The notes under the pieces were generated by a model, which made no database searches, was not told where the DNA came from, and worked only from the letters and a program-made list of their open reading frames with translations. Both the position numbers and the translations under genes were made by a program. Of a stretch of 5,797 nt of DNA, positions 5,158 to 5,797 are shown one piece after another (the stretch's first letter is position 1; each line of letters begins with the position of its first letter). Source of the stretch: Gammaproteobacteria bacterium (GTDB lineage: Bacteria > Pseudomonadota > Gammaproteobacteria > SZUA-229); assembly GCA_011321985.1 (NCBI GenBank), contig DROB01000329.1, forward strand, positions 1-5,797, in the 5' to 3' direction.

Positions 5158-5607
5158 ATGAAAAAAATATTAATTGTACTGGCACTGTTAACAGGATGGC
5201 ATAGTACGGGGGTGAATGCTGTGACTCAGGAAGATATGGAAAATATAGTAAAAGGTATCGTCAAGGTAGTTGAGAGTAAAAAAGGTTATGTCGTCTTCGA
5301 CTACAAAGAAGTCAGAATGGCGTTGATCTCGGATGTTAGTCATGATCGTATGCGGATCATTACACCGATAACAAAATACTCCAGCCTGAATCTCGAACAG
5401 ATTGGAAAAATAATGGATTCAAATTTCCACAATGCTCTAGATGCCAGATATGCGAGTAGTAATGATGTGTTGTATTCGGCTTTCATACACCCTATGTCAC
5501 CATTATCACAGGAACAACTGACCGATGCGCTGGATCAGGTAGCAACTCTGGCACTTACCTTTGGTACTAGTTACAGTAGTGGTCAGTTAAGTTATGTTGG
5601 GAAATAG
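5158..5607 (+). CDS. Small exported protein, possibly YbjN/type III chaperone-like fold
   Basis: A 149-residue protein from the second of two adjacent in-frame ATGs (5155 would add one Met); the second is preferred for Shine-Dalgarno spacing. A clear signal peptide (KK, then ILIVLALLTGW, likely cut after VNA near residue 21) predicts export to the periplasm. The mature part starts with a helix (TQEDMENIVKGIVKVVESKK). Beta-type stretches follow (YVVFDYKEVRMALISDV and DRMRIITPI), then a helix with NFHNALDARYA, a strand YSAFIHPMSPL, and a final helix ending in GTSYSSGQLSYVG. This order and the RMRI-PI, NFHNALDARYA and HPMSPL signatures recall proteins of the YbjN or type III secretion chaperone-like fold, but this is recalled similarity, not a search. 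No catalytic motif or cysteine pair is visible and the function is unknown. The region looks more AT-rich than the cytochrome gene. It appears monocistronic and may be controlled by the upstream structured element. Confidence 0.75.
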   Translation: MKKILIVLALLTGWHSTGVNAVTQEDMENIVKGIVKVVESKKGYVVFDYKEVRMALISDVSHDRMRIITPITKYSSLNLEQIGKIMDSNFHNALDARYASSNDVLYSAFIHPMSPLSQEQLTDALDQVATLALTFGTSYSSGQLSYVGK

Positions 5608-5621
5608 TCAGAGGGTCTGCT

Positions 5622-5636
5622 TCCACGCAAAGTGGA
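5622..5636 (+). other. Small hairpin after the exported protein gene
   Basis: TCCAC (5622-5626) and GTGGA (5632-5636) form a 5-bp stem with loop GCAAA, 15 bases after the stop codon. A T-run (TTTTTT, 5657-5662) comes about 20 bases later, too far for a standard terminator. It may contribute to mRNA 3'-end formation but is weak. Confidence 0.25.
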
Positions 5637-5662
5637 CGATGAAAGATTTAGAAACATTTTTT

Positions 5663-5747
5663 GCCGCGAAGGATGCAAAGAACGCGAAAAAAACGCCAAT
5701 AAAACCTTTTTTAGTTTTTTTCGTAGATAGGGTTACCGCAGAAACGC
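5663..5747. repeat. Degenerate dispersed repeat (CGCGAAGGA-type and CCGCAGAAACGCAGA-type)
   Basis: CCGCGAAGGATGCAAAGAAC (5664-5683), followed by GCGAAAAAAAC, and ACCGCAGAAACGCAGA (5735-5750 region) resemble the CGCGAAGGACGCAAAGAACGCG and CCGCAGAGACGCAGAG motifs that recur between genes in many proteobacteria. The first part is half of a degenerate palindrome: CGAAAAAAAC (5685-5694) pairs exactly with GTTTTTTTCG (5714-5723). No coding frame here looks real. The placement just after a gene is usual for such repeats. Confidence 0.45.
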
Positions 5748-5753
5748 AGATTA

Positions 5754-5797
5754 GGGCAGGATGCCCGTAAGTAGGGCAATGCAGGAGCAATTGCCGA
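5754..5797. repeat. REP-like palindromes at the right edge
   Basis: GGGCA/TGCCC (5754-5758 with 5762-5766) and GGCAAT/ATTGCC (5775-5780 with 5790-5795) form two short hairpins on either side of a GTAG (5771-5774). The loop of the second holds TGCAGGAGC (5780-5788), the reverse complement of GCTCCTGCA at 144-152 near the left end. The unit is cut by the window edge, so its full extent is unknown. Confidence 0.45.

Noticed and set aside
5608..5790. Minus-strand open frame of 60 codons
   Set aside because: It is made of degenerate intergenic repeats and A/T runs, giving a Phe/Lys-rich translation without protein-like character.
1..5797. CRISPR array, tRNA or rRNA genes
   Set aside because: No regularly spaced repeats with unique spacers were found on either strand, and no tRNA- or rRNA-like conserved segments were recognised.

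Overview
The window looks like a piece of a gammaproteobacterial chromosome. The reasons are short REP-type palindromes with a GTAG head at both ends, an FNR-type Crp/Fnr regulator, a hybrid-free membrane histidine kinase of gammaproteobacterial style, and a periplasmic di-heme c-type cytochrome. Intermediate base composition and spacious intergenic regions suggest an environmental, respiring, Gram-negative bacterium such as a sulfur oxidiser or methanotroph relative. The species cannot be named from the sequence.

Layout: (1) 2-82 (+) is the C-terminal tail of a gene entering from the left. (2) 83-384 is non-coding and holds two REP-like palindromes. (3) 385-1770 (-) is a two-transmembrane sensor histidine kinase with a four-helix-bundle type periplasmic sensor; its open frame continues to 1965. 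(4) 2012-2695 (-) is a Crp/Fnr-family transcription factor. (5) 2696-2890 is a divergent control region with strong dyads spaced 33 bp apart. (6) 2891-4780 (+) is a secreted di-heme cytochrome of the cytochrome c peroxidase/MauG superfamily, with a ZU5-like N-terminal domain and an acidic insert, followed by a rho-independent terminator at 4809-4834. (7) 4835-5157 is non-coding and rich in RNA-like structure: a perfect 15-bp inverted repeat encloses three hairpins, and a third partial repeat copy abuts the ribosome binding site of the next gene. (8) 5158-5607 (+) is a small exported protein of unknown function, weakly resembling the YbjN/type III chaperone fold. (9) 5608-5797 is non-coding, with degenerate repeats and a REP-like end.

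How they may fit together (inference): the regulator and cytochrome are divergently transcribed from one control region, and the histidine kinase lies downstream of the regulator on the same strand. This suggests a redox- or oxidant-responsive module in which the regulator controls the periplasmic cytochrome and possibly itself. No response regulator is visible for the kinase. The most unusual items are the domain make-up of the cytochrome, the paired dyads in its control region, and the structured element with mutually exclusive pairings ahead of the small exported protein.
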